Shown piece by piece: positions 52,086 to 60,958 of a DNA stretch of 64,000 nt (its first letter is position 1; every line of letters begins with the position of its first letter). The DNA is from Hymenobacter taeanensis (GTDB lineage Bacteria; Bacteroidota; Bacteroidia; Cytophagales; Hymenobacteraceae). Made by a program: the position numbers and the translations under genes. The notes under the pieces are model-generated. The model saw nothing but the letters and a program-made list of their open reading frames with translations. It searched no databases and was not told where the DNA came from. The stretch is from the NCBI RefSeq assembly GCF_013137895.1, contig NZ_CP053538.1, forward strand, positions 62,001 to 126,000. Reading direction: 5' to 3'.

Positions 52086-52562
52086 TCACTCGAAAGTTAC
52101 TGCTACCGCCCAGCGCTCCAGAGCACAGATGCTGCGGTCGGCACGGGTGGAGCGTTGGATTTGCAAGGATTGTAAAGCGGGCCGCACTAGTGGCAGGAAA
52201 CTCTGCAGCTGAGTTGAATCGGAGGCTTGATTATCCAAAAAGCGGGGCTCACCCGACCCTTTCCAGGTCAGCCTGACTGCCTGCACATATTCACGGCTTA
52301 TTTGCAAATCAGTATCTATCAGAAAGCTGACAAACACCTTTCCTTTTAGTGTTGGGTGACTGATGCGTAGTGGCTTGTTATCAGGAAAACTAATCTGATA
52401 GCAATACTCCGGGAAGTAGCATACAAAAGGCGTAGAATCGTCAGCTAGCTCTTCATCTGACTGTGCTTTCTGAGCTTTAGGTTGCTCAAATACTTCTGGA
52501 ACCTGTTGGCAGCTAGCAAATAGGCCTAGCGCTGCTATTCCTATCCACCGGATTCTAAGCAT
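52086..52562 (-). CDS. Lipoprotein with possible TonB-C-terminal-like fold
   Basis: A 158-residue protein with a signal peptide (RIRWIGIAALGLFASC) and lipobox FASC. After an acidic tether comes a domain with LRISHPTLKGKVFVSFLIDT, LQISREYVQAVRLTW and a closing strand ERWAVAVTFE. The order G-x-V-x-V-x-F-x-I-D-x-D ... A/F-x-F recalls the C-terminal domain of TonB-like energy transducers, but the central Pro-rich part is missing and the match is short. The start ATG overlaps the last 8 bp of the upstream phosphatase gene, so the two are translationally coupled. Confidence 0.6.
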   Translation of the reverse strand: MLRIRWIGIAALGLFASCQQVPEVFEQPKAQKAQSDEELADDSTPFVCYFPEYCYQISFPDNKPLRISHPTLKGKVFVSFLIDTDLQISREYVQAVRLTWKGSGEPRFLDNQASDSTQLQSFLPLVRPALQSLQIQRSTRADRSICALERWAVAVTFE

Positions 52563-53181
52563 AGGTATCCTGCAGATGTCGCATATCCAGAAAACCCCGA
52601 ACGGTGAACATGGAGCCAGTGTGATCCAGCTGATACAAGCAGAGGTTGTGGTGCTCGAAGTTATCCATCTGGCTTAATGGGTAGCCCAATAGCTGACACA
52701 GAATAGCCCGCATGGCACGGCCGTGCATGCAAATTAGCACCGTTTCTTCATCGGGCCGCGACAGCATCAGTTCAATAAACTCGCGCTGCCGGGCGGCCAT
52801 TTCATCGGGGCTTTCGCCGCCTTGGAGGCGGGCACTGGTTTGGCCAGCGCGCCACTGCTGCAGCACGCCGTGGTATTCTTCGTCCTCTTCAGCCGTGATG
52901 CGAGTGCCTTCTCGCACGCCCCAGCTAATCTCGTTGAGGCCGGCGTGTTGCTCATGGGGTAGGCCTAGATCCAAAAATCCTTGCACCGACTCGTGGGTGC
53001 GCCGCAGGAGGGAGGTGTAGACTTTATCGAAGGAGATATGCCGATAGGCCGCAAAAAAGCGCGCCGCTTGGCGCCGTCCGGCCTCATTCAGGGAAGAGTC
53101 GACGCCGCTGCCCTGCACGATGCCGCGCACGTTGTAGTCGGTTTGCCCGTGGCGAATCAGGTATATTTTTTTGACGCTCAC
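52555..53181 (-). CDS. Histidine phosphatase family protein
   Basis: A 208-residue phosphoglycerate-mutase-like phosphatase. The phospho-acceptor His is in the RHG motif YLIRHGQTDYNVRGIVQGSG near residue 11. A conserved Glu lies in GLNEISWGVREGTRI, and the second His in VLICMHGRAMRAILCQLLG. Start GTG 53181. It acts on a small phosphorylated substrate in the cytoplasm, not determined; a nearby cobalamin cluster is absent, so CobC is unlikely. It overlaps the lipoprotein gene by 8 bp. It is divergent from menI. Confidence 0.87.
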   Translation of the reverse strand: MSVKKIYLIRHGQTDYNVRGIVQGSGVDSSLNEAGRRQAARFFAAYRHISFDKVYTSLLRRTHESVQGFLDLGLPHEQHAGLNEISWGVREGTRITAEEDEEYHGVLQQWRAGQTSARLQGGESPDEMAARQREFIELMLSRPDEETVLICMHGRAMRAILCQLLGYPLSQMDNFEHHNLCLYQLDHTGSMFTVRGFLDMRHLQDTYA

Positions 53182-53390
53182 TTTCCCCCTAGTTTTGCTG
53201 TTCTGCCGTTAAAGTACGGCGATTTCGTCTGGACAGCTGTGTTCCGACACGTATTTCCTTTGTCATCTGAGGGGGAGCGAAGGACCTTTTCTCGCTAGAG
53301 CGGTTATCGTAGCAACGAGCCTTTCTATCCTGACTACGTCTTTGGTCACCGCAGGATGATTCCACGACGTAGCAACCCTCCCTCACCCGC

Positions 53391-53822
53391 ATGACGCTGG
53401 AGCAAATCAAACAGTGGGTTAGCACCCGCCCTACCCTCGCCGATGCCCTGGGCATAGAACTCACTGCCCTCACCAACGACTACCTGGAAGGGCGTATGCC
53501 CGTTGATGGTCGCACGCACCAGCCCATGGGCCTGCTGCACGGTGGGGCCTCCGTAGCCCTGGCCGAAACCCTCGGCAGCATTGGGGCTCTCACCAAGCTA
53601 GACCCCACCAAACAAGCCTGTGTAGGCCTGGAAATCAACGCCAACCACATAAAGGGGGTGCGCGACGGCCACGTAATCGGGCGGGCTACCGCTCTGCACG
53701 TGGGGCGCAGCACGCAGGTTTGGGAAATCAGAATCACGCACGAAGAAACCGGTGCCCTGGTATGCATTAGTCGCATCACAATGGCCGTAATCGATCTACC
53801 TTCCGGCAAACCGCAGGCATGA
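53391..53822 (+). CDS. menI: Hotdog-fold thioesterase, likely DHNA-CoA thioesterase
   Basis: A 143-residue enzyme of the PaaI/YdiI-like hotdog family. The key block HQPMGLLHGGASVALAETLG holds the His-Gly-Gly and Glu of the family active site; ACVGLEINANHIKG and ALHVGRSTQVWEIRI follow as in E. coli YdiI (MenI), the 1,4-dihydroxy-2-naphthoyl-CoA thioesterase. Its last four bases overlap the menF start (ATGA at 53819-53822), which shows translational coupling to the menaquinone genes and supports the specific role. The family match alone would not distinguish MenI from other acyl-CoA thioesterases. Confidence 0.82.
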   Translation: MTLEQIKQWVSTRPTLADALGIELTALTNDYLEGRMPVDGRTHQPMGLLHGGASVALAETLGSIGALTKLDPTKQACVGLEINANHIKGVRDGHVIGRATALHVGRSTQVWEIRITHEETGALVCISRITMAVIDLPSGKPQA

Positions 53823-55042
53823 GCAGCCTGCAGCGCATTTCCTGGAAGCCCGACCTCCCCGTGAAGGACAGGCTCCGGCGGCTGGTGGCCCTGGCCCTAA
53901 CCAGCGGCCGGCCGGTGGCACTCTGGCGCCTGCCCAATGCCATGCACCCACGCCTGTGCCTGAGCCTAAAAGTAGATGCGGCCTTCGTAGGCCTGCCGCC
54001 GGCGCTGGAGCCCACGGCCCCGGCGGGGTTTGCGTTCTTTCCGTTCCGCGACACCGACCACAATCCGCCCCTATTCCTGCCCGCCGACCTGTTTTTTGAC
54101 TTGGCTACCCCCGAAGAAATACAGGTGAGCCCGGCTGCTGCTGCCCGCCTGCCGGAGTTGCGCCAGCGGTTTGCGGCGCTGCCCGAAACGGAGGTGTTGC
54201 CCTGGCACATGAGCCGGCAGCCCGCTCCCACCACGGCCTCACGCGAGGAGTATGAGGAGCTGGTGGCTTCTGGGGTGGCGGCCATTGAAGCTGGTTCGGT
54301 GTATAAAGTAGTCTCGAGCCGGGCGGTGCGTAGGCCACTGCCGGCGGGTTTTGATGCGCTGGTTGCTTTTGAGGAACTGCAGGAGCGGTACCCCAACGCC
54401 TTTGTGTCGTTGGTGAGTGCGCCGGGCGTGGGCACCTGGCTGGGTGCTACGCCGGAAGTACTGGCTGAAATCACCGAAGACCACGTGTTCCGGACGATGG
54501 CGCTGGCAGGCACTCAGCCGCTGATGCCCGGCATGAAACCGGCTACGGCGCGCTGGGCCCACAAAGACCTGGAGGAGCACGCCATGGTAGCCCGCTATAT
54601 TGTGAACTGTTTCAAGCAGCTGCGCCTGCGCGAATATGATGAGCGAGGCCCCCGCACGGTAGCCGCCGGGCAACTCCTGCACCTGCGCACCGACTTTGCC
54701 GTGCACCTCGACCAAGTACCCTTCCCTACCCTGGGCACCGATATGCTCCGCCTACTCCACCCCACGCCTGCCGTGGGCGGCGTACCCAAGCAGCCCGCCC
54801 TAGATTTCCTGCGCCGCCACGAGGGTTACGACCGTGCCTACTACGCTGGCTTCTTGGGCCCCGTGAACCTGCCGGAAACGGGCGTATCGCGGTTGTTCGT
54901 AAACCTGCGCTGCCTACAACTCCACCCCTCTGAAGCCATCCTTTACGCCGGCACCGGCCTCACCATCGACTCTGAGCCTGCCCGCGAGTGGCAGGAAACA
55001 GAGCTGAAGCTGCGCACCGTGGCGGCCATTTTGCATGAATGA
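53819..55042 (+). CDS. menF: Isochorismate synthase
   Basis: A 407-residue chorismate-binding enzyme that converts chorismate to isochorismate, the first step of menaquinone synthesis. Blocks: GVAAIEAGSVYKVVSSRAVR, SLVSAPGVGTWLGATPEVLA, FRTMALAGTQPL with the catalytic region, EHAMVARYIVNCFKQL, LHPTPAVGGVPKQPALDFLR and the C-terminal LYAGTGLTIDSEPAREWQET. The GAT-PEVLAEI and HPTPAVGG motifs hold substrate and Mg2+ ligands. Isochorismate synthases for siderophores share them, but the menI overlap and the downstream menD and menB settle the pathway. A REP-like element separates it from menD. Confidence 0.92.
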   Translation: MSSLQRISWKPDLPVKDRLRRLVALALTSGRPVALWRLPNAMHPRLCLSLKVDAAFVGLPPALEPTAPAGFAFFPFRDTDHNPPLFLPADLFFDLATPEEIQVSPAAAARLPELRQRFAALPETEVLPWHMSRQPAPTTASREEYEELVASGVAAIEAGSVYKVVSSRAVRRPLPAGFDALVAFEELQERYPNAFVSLVSAPGVGTWLGATPEVLAEITEDHVFRTMALAGTQPLMPGMKPATARWAHKDLEEHAMVARYIVNCFKQLRLREYDERGPRTVAAGQLLHLRTDFAVHLDQVPFPTLGTDMLRLLHPTPAVGGVPKQPALDFLRRHEGYDRAYYAGFLGPVNLPETGVSRLFVNLRCLQLHPSEAILYAGTGLTIDSEPAREWQETELKLRTVAAILHE

Positions 55043-55080
55043 ACTGGCCTATACATATCATGTATGTTTAGTAAAATGAA

Positions 55081-55179
55081 CGTCATGCTGAGCTTGGCGA
55101 AGCATCTCTACCTCTGACTATTTACTGAACGAGAACAGCGACGAAGCAGTAGAGATGCTTCGCCAAGCTCAGCATGACG
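55081..55179. repeat. REP-like inverted repeat element, copy C
   Basis: Perfect 31-bp arms, 55081-55111 and 55149-55179, beginning CGTCATGCTGAGCTTGGCGA. It lies between menF and menD (both plus strand). The right arm contains an ATG (55155) in frame with menD, so automatic start calling may add a spurious MLRQAQHD leader to MenD. Confidence 0.9.
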
Positions 55180-55211
55180 GCCTTTATAGCTACTTAGCCC
55201 ACCTGTCCCAT

Positions 55212-57155
55212 ATGTCTTCCCTCCAAGCCGTTCATAACATCCCTGAAATCTGCGCTCAGCTAGGCATTACGGACGTGGTACTGTCGCCGGGCTCCCGGTG
55301 CGCGCCGCTTACTATTGCCTTTGCCCGCCATCCGGCCATTAAGGTGCGCACGGTGCCCGATGAACGCGCCGCCGCTTTTATAGGCCTAGGCCTGGCCCAG
55401 GCTCAGCGGCGGGCCGTTGCGTTGGTTTGCACTTCGGGTACGGCGGGGTTGAACTACGCGCCCGCCGTGGCAGAGGCTTACTTTCAGCAGATTCCGCTGG
55501 TGCTCTTCACCGCCGACCGGCCGCCCGAGTGGATAGATCAACTCGACGGCCAAACCATCCGGCAAACCGACCTATACGGCGCCCACGCCAAAGGCACCTT
55601 CACCTTCCCCGCTGACACTGGGCACGCCGATGCACAGTGGCATGCTACCCGCATCGTATCAGAAGCCATAGGCCTAGCGGAGCAGTTTCCGGCTGGCCCC
55701 GTGCAGGTGAACATTCCGCTGCGGGAGCCCTTTTACCCCAAGGCTGGCGAGGAGCTGCAGTTTGAGCGCGTGAAGGTTACCCGCGAAGTGCCCGGCCGTC
55801 CTCAACTTCCAGAGAGTGTGCTACAAGAGCTGCGCCAAGCCATCCGGAGCAACAGCCGCGTGCTGGTGGTGGGTGGTCAGCACCCCGCCAACACGGAGCT
55901 ATTACTGGCCCTACGGCAGTTTGCGGCGGCCTATCAGGTGCCTGTGGTGGGTGATGTTATTGCGAACCTGCACCTGCCCGCCGCTCCCGATTTTGATCAG
56001 CGCCTGCGGCCTCTAGGCCACCAGGATATATTTATGGCGGTACCCGAGCCAGGCTTGAAAGAAGCGTTGAAGCCAGAACTGCTCATCACGTTTGGTCAGT
56101 CTCTCATCTCCAAAGCCCTTAAGCTCTATCTGCGCAATGTTAGACCAGCACAGCACTGGCACATTCAGTCGGCGGGCGCTGTGGCCGATACGTTTCAGTC
56201 GCTGACGAAAGTGGTACGCATGGAGCCGGCAGATTTCTTTGGAGCGTGCGCCTACCCCCCCCGCCCCCTCTCCTCAGGAGAGGGGGAGCCTGACGTAACC
56301 AAAACCAAGTCGTTTGGCTCCCCATCTCCTTTTTCGGAGAGGGGGCCGGGGGGTGAGGCGCACATTGCCCAGCCAGACGCCACTCGCGTGGCCGCGCGCC
56401 CAGCGCCTGCTGGTCCGGTGCGGTTGAACTGGCCTAGCAATGGCTCGCAGCTCAGCGCTACCGAAGCAACGGCTAAAGCTGCGTATCTGAAGCCGTGGCT
56501 GGCGGCTGAAAATTGGGCAACGGATTTCCTGGAGGAGTTCATGCGGCAGCCTAAGCAGCCGTTCAACGAATTCACGGCCATTTACCGCGCCTTATTACAG
56601 CTGCCCGACCGCACCGCTCTGCACCTCGCCAACAGCATGGCCGTTCGCTACGCCAACATTCTAGGCCTGCCCAAAGGCCGGATGGTGGAGGTATTCGCCA
56701 ACCGGGGCACTAGCGGTATTGACGGCTGCACCAGCACGGCCATCGGCTCGGCCCTGGCTATGCCCGACCAGCCCGTGGTGTTACTCACCGGCGACGTAGC
56801 GTTTTTCTACGACCGCAACGCCTTCTGGCACAATTACCCCACGCCCAATCTGCGTGTGATTTTGCTGAACAACCACGCCGGCGGCATCTTCCGCATGATT
56901 GATGGCCCGCGCCAGCAGCCCGAGCTGGAGGAGTTCTTCGAGACGCGCCAGATGCTGCGCGCCGAGAACACGGCCCGCGATTTTAACCTGCGTTACTTCG
57001 CTGTTTCGTCTTTTGCTGAACTAGAGTCGGCTTTACCGGTTTTCTTTGCACCAGAATCTGGCGCGAGTCTGCTCGAAATCACCACCGACAGCCCCACCAA
57101 CGCCGAGTTCTTTGAGCACTACCGGGCGCAAGTCCGAACATCCTTTTCCTCTTAG
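55212..57155 (+). CDS. menD: SEPHCHC synthase MenD, with an in-frame palindromic insert
   Basis: A 647-residue ThDP-dependent enzyme that joins 2-oxoglutarate and isochorismate to SEPHCHC. ATG 55212 (MSSLQAV) is chosen over ATG 55155, which lies in the REP-like element. N-terminal landmarks: [60 protein letters not shown]. The C-terminal ThDP block: [40 protein letters not shown] and [14 protein letters not shown]. Residues ~347-384 ([14 protein letters not shown]...[11 protein letters not shown]) are coded by a palindromic repeat (56253-56355) that does not fit the family; without it the protein is nearer the usual ~560-610 residues. The insert falls between the middle and C-terminal domains. 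The gene continues into menB after 16 bp. Confidence 0.92.
   Translation: MSSLQAVHNIPEICAQLGITDVVLSPGSRCAPLTIAFARHPAIKVRTVPDERAAAFIGLGLAQAQRRAVALVCTSGTAGLNYAPAVAEAYFQQIPLVLFTADRPPEWIDQLDGQTIRQTDLYGAHAKGTFTFPADTGHADAQWHATRIVSEAIGLAEQFPAGPVQVNIPLREPFYPKAGEELQFERVKVTREVPGRPQLPESVLQELRQAIRSNSRVLVVGGQHPANTELLLALRQFAAAYQVPVVGDVIANLHLPAAPDFDQRLRPLGHQDIFMAVPEPGLKEALKPELLITFGQSLISKALKLYLRNVRPAQHWHIQSAGAVADTFQSLTKVVRMEPADFFGACAYPPRPLSSGEGEPDVTKTKSFGSPSPFSERGPGGEAHIAQPDATRVAARPAPAGPVRLNWPSNGSQLSATEATAKAAYLKPWLAAENWATDFLEEFMRQPKQPFNEFTAIYRALLQLPDRTALHLANSMAVRYANILGLPKGRMVEVFANRGTSGIDGCTSTAIGSALAMPDQPVVLLTGDVAFFYDRNAFWHNYPTPNLRVILLNNHAGGIFRMIDGPRQQPELEEFFETRQMLRAENTARDFNLRYFAVSSFAELESALPVFFAPESGASLLEITTDSPTNAEFFEHYRAQVRTSFSS
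56253..56355. repeat. Palindromic repeat element inserted in frame in menD
   Basis: The left half (56253-56290) is ACCCCCCCCGCCCCCTCTCC, CTCAG, then GGAGAGGGGGAGCC; the right half (56316-56355) starts GGCTCCCCATCTCC, TTTTTC, and ends with GGAGAGGGGGCCGGGGGG. The halves are imperfect reverse complements and each contains a smaller hairpin of its own. No stop codon occurs in the menD frame, and the frame is kept on both sides. G/C-run elements like this are known as dispersed repeats in Bacteroidota; no second copy is in the window. Confidence 0.7.
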
Positions 57156-57171
57156 CCCTACTGTATTCCCT

Positions 57172-57996
57172 ATGGCTGAACAACTTACCTGGACCCCGAT
57201 TAAGGAGTTCCGCGAAATTCTCTTCACCCAGCACGGCGGCATCGCCAAAATCAGCATCAACCGCCCGCAGGTGCACAACGCCTTCACGCCCCTCACGGTG
57301 CAGGAGATGATTGAGGCTATGGACATTTGCCGCAACCGCACCGATATCGGCGTGATCATCCTGACGGGTGAGGGCGGCAAGGCGTTCTGCTCGGGCGGCG
57401 ACCAGAGCGTGCGTGGCCACGGCGGTTACGTGGGCGAGGACACCGTGCCCCGCCTGAACGTGCTGGATCTGCAGAAGATGATTCGCTCTATTCCGAAACC
57501 TGTGGTAGCCATGGTGGCCGGCTGGGCCATCGGCGGCGGCCATGTACTGCACGTAGTTTGCGACCTGACCGTTGCCGCTGAAAATGCCCGTTTCGGCCAG
57601 ACCGGCCCAAATGTGGGTTCGTTTGATGGTGGTTTTGGGGCGAGCTATCTGGCCCGCATCGTAGGCCAGAAGAAGGCCCGCGAAATCTGGTTCCTCTGCG
57701 ACCAGTACAACGCCCAAGAAGCCCTCGATATGGGCCTCGTGAACAAAGTAGTGCCCCTGGAGCAGTTGGAGGAAACCACCGTAGCGTGGTGCCACAAGAT
57801 CCTCGAAAAGAGCCCCCTGGCCCTGCGTATGCTCAAATCAAGCTTCAACGCGGAGCTGGATGGCCAGGCTGGTATCCAGGAGCTGGCCGGCAATGCCACC
57901 CTGCTCTATTACCTCTCTGAAGAAGCTAAAGAAGGCAAAAACGCCTTCATCGAGAAGCGCAAGCCCGACTTCTCGAAGTTCCCTAAGTTCCCGTAA
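57172..57996 (+). CDS. menB: 1,4-dihydroxy-2-naphthoyl-CoA synthase
   Basis: A 274-residue crotonase-fold enzyme that cyclises o-succinylbenzoyl-CoA to DHNA-CoA. ATG 57172; the longer frame overlaps menD and is rejected. Landmarks: [40 protein letters not shown] (the oxyanion-hole Gly and the VRGxGGY loop typical of MenB), [40 protein letters not shown] with the active-site Ser/Asp, and the C-terminal [20 protein letters not shown] with DFSKF. It starts 16 bp after menD and is followed by a terminator, which closes the menI-menF-menD-menB unit. Confidence 0.95.
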   Translation: MAEQLTWTPIKEFREILFTQHGGIAKISINRPQVHNAFTPLTVQEMIEAMDICRNRTDIGVIILTGEGGKAFCSGGDQSVRGHGGYVGEDTVPRLNVLDLQKMIRSIPKPVVAMVAGWAIGGGHVLHVVCDLTVAAENARFGQTGPNVGSFDGGFGASYLARIVGQKKAREIWFLCDQYNAQEALDMGLVNKVVPLEQLEETTVAWCHKILEKSPLALRMLKSSFNAELDGQAGIQELAGNATLLYYLSEEAKEGKNAFIEKRKPDFSKFPKFP

Positions 57997-58021
57997 CGGA
58001 CTCAAGTGGCCTAGTTCTTTA

Positions 58022-58060
58022 AAACGGCTTGTGGCTTCGGCGGCGAGCCGTTTCTTTTTT
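58022..58060 (+). terminator. Intrinsic terminator after menB
   Basis: Short arms AAACGGCT (58022-58029) and AGCCGTTT (58046-58053), then CTTTTTT. A second, weaker pairing (GGCTTCGG/CGGCG) lies in the loop. The T run fits plus-strand termination. Confidence 0.75.
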
Positions 58061-58110
58061 ACTCTATTTGCGTACTGCTGGCTATATTTCTTGACATCAG
58101 ATACCTCCCT

Positions 58111-58467
58111 ATGAAAGTCCTGCTTCTACTCCTGTCGTTAAGCTTTGCCACCGTTACGGTGCGTGCCCAATCGGCCCCGGCACCTACAACGGCCACTCCT
58201 GATCCGGCTAAGAAGCTGCAGGTAGTAGACGCCGCTTGCGGGCAGTGCCGCCTAGGCCTGCCCGGCAAGAGCTGTGATTTGGCTGTTCGTGTTAATGGCA
58301 AAGCCTATTTCGTAGACGGTACCGACATTGACTCGCACGGCGACGCTCACGCTAAAGACGGGTTATGCAACTCTGTGCGCAAAGCACAGGTGCAGGGGGA
58401 AGTAGTTGACAACCGTTTCAAGGCTACATACTTCCAGCTTCTGCCAGAAACGGCTAAGGTCAAATAA
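58111..58467 (+). CDS. DUF6370 family secreted protein
   Basis: A 118-residue exported protein: signal peptide ending RAQS (residues 1-20), then an Ala/Pro/Thr stretch, then the conserved domain KLQVVDAACGQCRLGLPGKS with CDLAVRVNGKAYFVDGTDID, SHGDAHAKDGLCNSVRKAQV and QGEVVDNRFKATYFQLLP. Four Cys (two in CGQC, then C and C) and the paired His of HGDAHAKDG suggest metal binding or a disulfide core. The family is common in Bacteroidota and its function is unknown. It is located after the men unit with its own leader region. Confidence 0.82.
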   Translation: MKVLLLLLSLSFATVTVRAQSAPAPTTATPDPAKKLQVVDAACGQCRLGLPGKSCDLAVRVNGKAYFVDGTDIDSHGDAHAKDGLCNSVRKAQVQGEVVDNRFKATYFQLLPETAKVK

Positions 58468-58655
58468 CCAATTGGCCAGGGTATAAACCTTCTCGCTCTG
58501 CCATATGCTCGCTTCGCCCTCAATTCTCTAAGCTAGCGACGCATGCAGGAAGGTAAGCCTAAGTAAGTAGGGCAAACATTCAATGGCTAACAAAAAGCCC
58601 CAACGCTGACCAGCCAACACTGCGCTACTACATTGGAGCGCCAAACATTCCGCCT

Positions 58656-59420
58656 ATGTCTATTACCTCCCAAGCAGATCTTTCTGGGCTTCAACTCATC
58701 AGTAAAGCTGTGGGCACCACCCTGAAACAAATGCGCGAGTATGCTCAGCCGGGCATGACCACCAAAGAGGTTGACGAATATGGCGGAAGCATTCTGGCAG
58801 CCCTAGGGGCTAAATCGGCGCCGCGGCTTACTTATGGCTTTCCCGGCTGGACGTGCATTAGCGTAAATAACGAAGTAGCGCATGGTATCCCTTCAGACCG
58901 CAAGGTGCTGCACGAAGGTGACCTGGTAAACGTCGATGTATCAGCGGAGCTGGGCGGTTACTGGGCCGATAATGGTGGCTCCTTTGTGCTTGGCACGGAT
59001 ATTCACCGGCACCAGCCGCTCGTTGATGCTTCCCGGCAGATACTGCGCACCGCCCTTAGCCGCATTCGCGGCGGGGTGCGCATTGCCGATATTGGTGGGC
59101 TGATTGAAAAGGAAGCTCGTAAATCGGGGTATCGGGTTATCAAGAACTTGGTGGGGCATGGCATTGGGCGCAGCTTGCATGAAGAACCCACGGAAATTCC
59201 GTGTTATTACGACCGCTACAACCTCAAGCGCTTCAAGAAAAACGCAGTGGTGGCAGTGGAAACCTTTATTTCAACCCGCGCCACCCTGGCCCATCAGCTC
59301 AATGACGGCTGGACGCTGGCCACCACAGACGGCAGCTTTGTAGCCCAGCACGAGCACACCATTGTAATTACCGATGACCAACCCATTATTCTGACGGAGG
59401 CAAACGATATTTGGGAGTAA
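58656..59420 (+). CDS. map: Type I methionine aminopeptidase
   Basis: A 254-residue enzyme that removes the initiator Met from nascent proteins. The five metal ligands are visible: the first Asp in LVNVDVSAELGGYWADNGGS, the second Asp in the same block (WADNG), the His of LVGHGIGRSLHEEP, the Glu of VVAVETFIS and the final Glu of FVAQHEHTIVIT. The substrate-pocket segment WTCISVNNEVAHGIPSD is typical. Length is normal for type I. It is not in the usual secY-adfA ribosomal-operon position (the map copy there is not in the window), so this may be a second, paralogous copy. Confidence 0.93.
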   Translation: MSITSQADLSGLQLISKAVGTTLKQMREYAQPGMTTKEVDEYGGSILAALGAKSAPRLTYGFPGWTCISVNNEVAHGIPSDRKVLHEGDLVNVDVSAELGGYWADNGGSFVLGTDIHRHQPLVDASRQILRTALSRIRGGVRIADIGGLIEKEARKSGYRVIKNLVGHGIGRSLHEEPTEIPCYYDRYNLKRFKKNAVVAVETFISTRATLAHQLNDGWTLATTDGSFVAQHEHTIVITDDQPIILTEANDIWE

Positions 59421-59498
59421 ACAGCACGTCAGGCAACTAGGCTACCGTTACTCCGCATACTACTGCGCTAGCGAGCTACCCCGTATTCATACCCGATT

Positions 59499-60002
59499 AT
59501 GACTGAGTATACCGTACAAGCCAACGGCTCCAAAGAATTTCAGCTACTAGCTAATGGCACGGTGCTAGGCCACTTGCGCTATACTGAGTGGTTTTCTTTG
59601 AAAGCGGTTATTACGCTTGCCAATGGAATGTCTTTTCAAATTGAACCCCGAGGCTTTTGGGGTACCACCATTGAATTGAAAGACCAAGAGAAAGTCTTGT
59701 TGACTTTCAAGATGCACTGGGCCGGAAAAATCATTATCAAGTCGAGGCTTGATGGCAACAAAGCGCTGGTGTTCAAGAACAAGAGTGTGCTCAAAAACAC
59801 TTACGTGCTGCAAGACAAAGATGAGCAGGAACTACTACTTGTGCAGCCAGATTTTCATTGGATAAAGCTTAATCATGACTACACAATTTCTGCTACTGAG
59901 CTATTTGAACAGCTTAATGCCAAAGAACTGCTCTTGCTAACCACGGTGCATTGCGCTAACTATTACATGATGATGGTAGCCTCGGCCACCGTAGTGTTGT
60001 AG
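59499..60002 (+). CDS. Hypothetical protein, beta-rich, Tubby/LURP-one-like pattern
   Basis: A 167-residue soluble protein of alternating strands: KEFQLLANGTVLGHLRYTEW, KAVITLANGMSFQIEPRGFW, GTTIELKDQEKVLLTFKMHW, KIIIKSRLDGNKALVFKNKS, ending with a hydrophobic helix (ELLLLTTVHCANYYMMMVAS). The order of strands plus a central hydrophobic helix recalls the LURP-one/scramblase/Tubby fold, a pattern-based guess. GC is lower than in flanking genes. The stop is the TAG of TAGGCCAC, next to a 21-bp hairpin. Role unknown. Confidence 0.6.
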   Translation: MTEYTVQANGSKEFQLLANGTVLGHLRYTEWFSLKAVITLANGMSFQIEPRGFWGTTIELKDQEKVLLTFKMHWAGKIIIKSRLDGNKALVFKNKSVLKNTYVLQDKDEQELLLVQPDFHWIKLNHDYTISATELFEQLNAKELLLLTTVHCANYYMMMVASATVVL

Positions 60003-60028
60003 GCCACTTTCCACTTCTTGCTACTGGC

Positions 60029-60077
60029 CTATACGCACCACGGGCCACCTACTCTGGGTGGCCCGTGGTGCGTATAG
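60029..60077. terminator. Inverted repeat at a convergent junction
   Basis: Perfect 21-bp arms, CTATACGCACCACGGGCCAC... (60029-60049) and 60057-60077, loop 7 nt. No T run. It separates the beta-rich protein gene from the small minus-strand gene. Confidence 0.7.
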
Positions 60078-60087
60078 CAGATTCTGA

Positions 60088-60306
60088 TTAAAATATCGAT
60101 CCGTAGGCACTGCACCCTTCGCACCAGCCAAAGAAATTGCGGAGTCGTTCGTTTTTGGCTTGTTTCTTCAGCAGTTTGCGGGCTCTTCGGGCTGCCTCAA
60201 CGGCAGGAGTCATTGCGGGAGCGGCCATGTGGCGGCGTAATGTAAGATAGCGCCGGAAAACAAAGGTCTTGGCCAGAGCAAACGGACTTGGTGCGGTGGG
60301 ATGCAT
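60088..60306 (-). CDS. Small basic protein, 72 aa (possibly 46)
   Basis: The frame from ATG 60306, or from ATG 60228 (MAAPAMTPAVEAARRARK), encodes a basic helical peptide ending LRNFFGWCEGCSAYGSIF. Two Cys in CEGC near the end could bind metal. No family is recognised. The conserved-looking end suggests a real small gene, but evidence is limited to length and position after a hairpin that closes the neighbouring gene. Confidence 0.45.
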   Translation of the reverse strand: MHPTAPSPFALAKTFVFRRYLTLRRHMAAPAMTPAVEAARRARKLLKKQAKNERLRNFFGWCEGCSAYGSIF

Positions 60307-60462
60307 GGCGTTTGGAGGTTGGTGACTTGCTTAAGATACGACATAAAATTGTTTAAAGTCAATAAATACTTGTTTTTAGCCACAGACGAGAAGATGAAGC
60401 ACTGAGTTGGTTAAGGCTAGAGAAGCCCCACTCAGCCCGGCCCCAGTAGCAGCTTGCACCGT

Positions 60463-60909
60463 ATGAATAACGCCGATTTTTACCAGCACATCCAACGCAT
60501 TCGGCGTTTGCACTGGCTGCATTACCCCGTGCAGACCCTTATAATGGCGGCGGTGGTATTAGGGCTTGGGAGCCAACTGCTGGGCTCCGCCATTTCGGAG
60601 CGGGCGGCTGCGTGGCCGGGGCTGCTGCTACTGGGCGCCATGGTACCGGTGGTAGGCCTGTTGCTGTACTCAGTTTCTCGCCGACTTCGGCCCAACCTTC
60701 GTCGGCTGGCCGAAGACAATTTGCGTATTTATAAGAGCCGGATATTTCTGCGCAACAGCTTGCTGTGCTTGCTTATTCTGCCGCTGCTGGTTTCCTATGT
60801 GCTAACCCATGGCACCTTGGAAATAGGGTGTTGCGTGATTCTCCTGCTAGTTTTACCCTCCTTAACGGCTCCCTCCGCGAAAGCATACCAACGCTGGCTG
60901 CTTAGCTGA
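60463..60909 (+). CDS. Four-helix membrane protein, unknown
   Basis: A 148-residue protein with hydrophobic helices at ~22-44 (QTLIMAAVVLGLGSQLLGSA), ~52-70 (WPGLLLLGAMVPVVGLLLYS), ~97-113 (NSLLCLLILPLLVSYVL) and ~117-134 (EIGCCVILLLVLPSL). A basic loop (SRRLRPNLRRLAEDNLRIYK) is between the second and third. ATG 60463 preferred over TTG 60454. It ends ~50 bp before menE on the same strand and may be co-transcribed, but no role in menaquinone synthesis is implied by sequence; it is not menC or menA. Confidence 0.65.
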   Translation: MNNADFYQHIQRIRRLHWLHYPVQTLIMAAVVLGLGSQLLGSAISERAAAWPGLLLLGAMVPVVGLLLYSVSRRLRPNLRRLAEDNLRIYKSRIFLRNSLLCLLILPLLVSYVLTHGTLEIGCCVILLLVLPSLTAPSAKAYQRWLLS

Positions 60910-60958
60910 GCAACCCTTCTCGCCGGTGGCTGCCGCTACCGGTTTTACCTACTCCCTT

